From: Rhizobiaceae bacterium
GTDB taxonomy: Bacteria; Pseudomonadota; Alphaproteobacteria; Rhizobiales; Rhizobiaceae
Assembly (NCBI GenBank): GCA_028865845.1
Contig: JAGWJK010000219.1
Coordinates: 1-6,995, forward strand
Reading direction: 5' to 3'
Length of the DNA stretch: 6,995 nucleotides
Under the pieces are notes generated by a model. It did no database searches, was not told the DNA's origin, and saw only the letters and a list, made by a program, of their open reading frames with translations. Shown piece after piece: positions 6,424-6,995 of this stretch (the first letter of the stretch is position 1; every line of letters begins with the position of its first letter). Position numbers and translations under genes: made by a program.

Positions 6424-6995
6424 ATGAATCTGTTAAATCAATTACTTCCTCTATTTAGGAATCTGCAGAATCTCGGGAGGACACGCCTGCTTGTTTTAGC
6501 GGGCGTGGGCGTCGTTTCCATGGCGCTGATCCTGTTTGCAGCTCTGTACGTCAATAAACCTGCCCAGGAAACGCTCTATGTCGGCCTGGATGCAACGGAT
6601 TTGAACCAGATCAGCATCGCGCTGGCCGAGGCCAACATCAATTTCCAGGTTGGCACGGACGGGACGAGCGTTACGGTGCCGGCCGGCATGACCGGCAAGG
6701 CACGCCTGCTGCTGGCCGAACGCGGCCTACCCAACAGCAACAATGCCGGTTACGAACTCTTCGACAATGTCGGTTCGCTCGGCCTCACCTCGTTCATGCA
6801 GGAAGTCACCAGGGTACGTGCACTGGAAGGCGAAATCGCCCGCACGATCACCTCGATCTCCGGCATCTCGGCTGCCCGCGTCCATCTCGTCATGCAGGAC
6901 GTCGGCAATTTCCGCAAAGCCGATCAGAAACCGACCGCGTCGGTCATGATCCGAGCGAATGCCGAGGCTGCGCGCAAGTCCGCCCAGGCCATCCG
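6424..6995 (+). CDS. fliF: Flagellar MS-ring protein FliF, 5' part
   Basis: FliF forms the MS ring in the inner membrane, on which the rotor C ring and export gate assemble. The frame from ATG 6424 stays open through 190 codons to the window edge; full FliF is about 550-570 residues, so this is the N-terminal third. Residues 1-21 are cytoplasmic with basic residues (R12, R19, R21). Residues about 22-43 form the first membrane helix (LVLAGVGVVSMALILFAALYV). The periplasmic YscJ/FliF domain follows, with ETLYVGLDATDLNQI (49-63), LAERGLPNSNNAGYELFD (97-114), FMQEVTRVRALEGEIARTI (125-142) and the ring-building motif ISAARVHLV (148-156). Its frame is clean. The start has only a weak Shine-Dalgarno (GCGAG, 6413-6417), but the N-terminus matches the family. 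Confidence 0.97.
   Translation, partial: MNLLNQLLPLFRNLQNLGRTRLLVLAGVGVVSMALILFAALYVNKPAQETLYVGLDATDLNQISIALAEANINFQVGTDGTSVTVPAGMTGKARLLLAERGLPNSNNAGYELFDNVGSLGLTSFMQEVTRVRALEGEIARTITSISGISAARVHLVMQDVGNFRKADQKPTASVMIRANAEAARKSAQAI

Noticed and set aside
6401..6429. TTGACG at 6401 as the -35 box of a fliF promoter
   Set aside because: The -10 position would fall on the fliF start codon (ATGAAT), with poor match and an impossible leader for a normally translated gene.
6743..6949. Plus-strand open frame of 68 codons inside fliF
   Set aside because: Out-of-frame reading of FliF, whose own frame is open across it and matches the family.
1..6995. CRISPR arrays, tRNA/rRNA genes, insertion sequences, phage attachment sites
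   Set aside because: No spaced repeats, cloverleaf, terminal inverted repeats or transposase-like frames are visible; the window is almost fully occupied by che and fli genes.

Overview
The window is a piece of the main chemotaxis operon of a member of the Rhizobiales, most likely Rhizobiaceae of the Rhizobium/Sinorhizobium type, running into the flagellar gene fliF. This rests on gene order (cheY1-cheA-cheW-cheR-cheB-cheY2-cheD-cheT-fliF), GC-rich third codon positions, and protein sequences that read like rhizobial Che proteins. The cheW inside the operon argues for a Rhizobium/Sinorhizobium layout over the Agrobacterium tumefaciens one, where as I recall cheW lies elsewhere. I ran no database search, so the genus is an inference.

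Layout: 1-155 is the 3' end of a first CheY (CheY1). Then come cheA (171-2471), cheW (2476-2943), cheR (2940-3848), cheB (3845-4888), cheY2 (4888-5277), cheD (5274-5828) and cheT (start 5846 or 5828, end 6235). All are on the plus strand. Most adjoining genes overlap by 1-4 bases (ATGA, TAATG) or are 4-15 bases apart, which indicates one translationally coupled transcript. A 188-base, AT-richer non-coding gap (6236-6423) separates cheT from fliF, which starts at 6424 and runs off the right edge. Nearly every base up to 6235 is coding.

How the genes work together: chemoreceptors coupled by CheW control autophosphorylation of CheA on His46. CheA passes phosphate to CheY2 (which acts on the motor in S. 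meliloti), to CheY1 (a phosphate sink there) and to CheB. CheR methylates receptors, CheB demethylates and deamidates them, and CheD deamidates receptor glutamines. There is no cheZ, cheC or cheX-type phosphatase gene in the window. The small last gene carries a CheZ-like DxxxQ motif and matches CheT, described in S. meliloti as a phosphatase for CheY1-P that also binds CheR. FliF forms the MS ring of the flagellar basal body.

The system is known rather than wholly new. The least understood parts are CheT, the similar acidic-aromatic C-termini of CheD and CheT, the unusual linkers of CheA, and the uncharacterised cheT-fliF gap. I saw no RNA genes, mobile elements, CRISPR arrays or broken genes.
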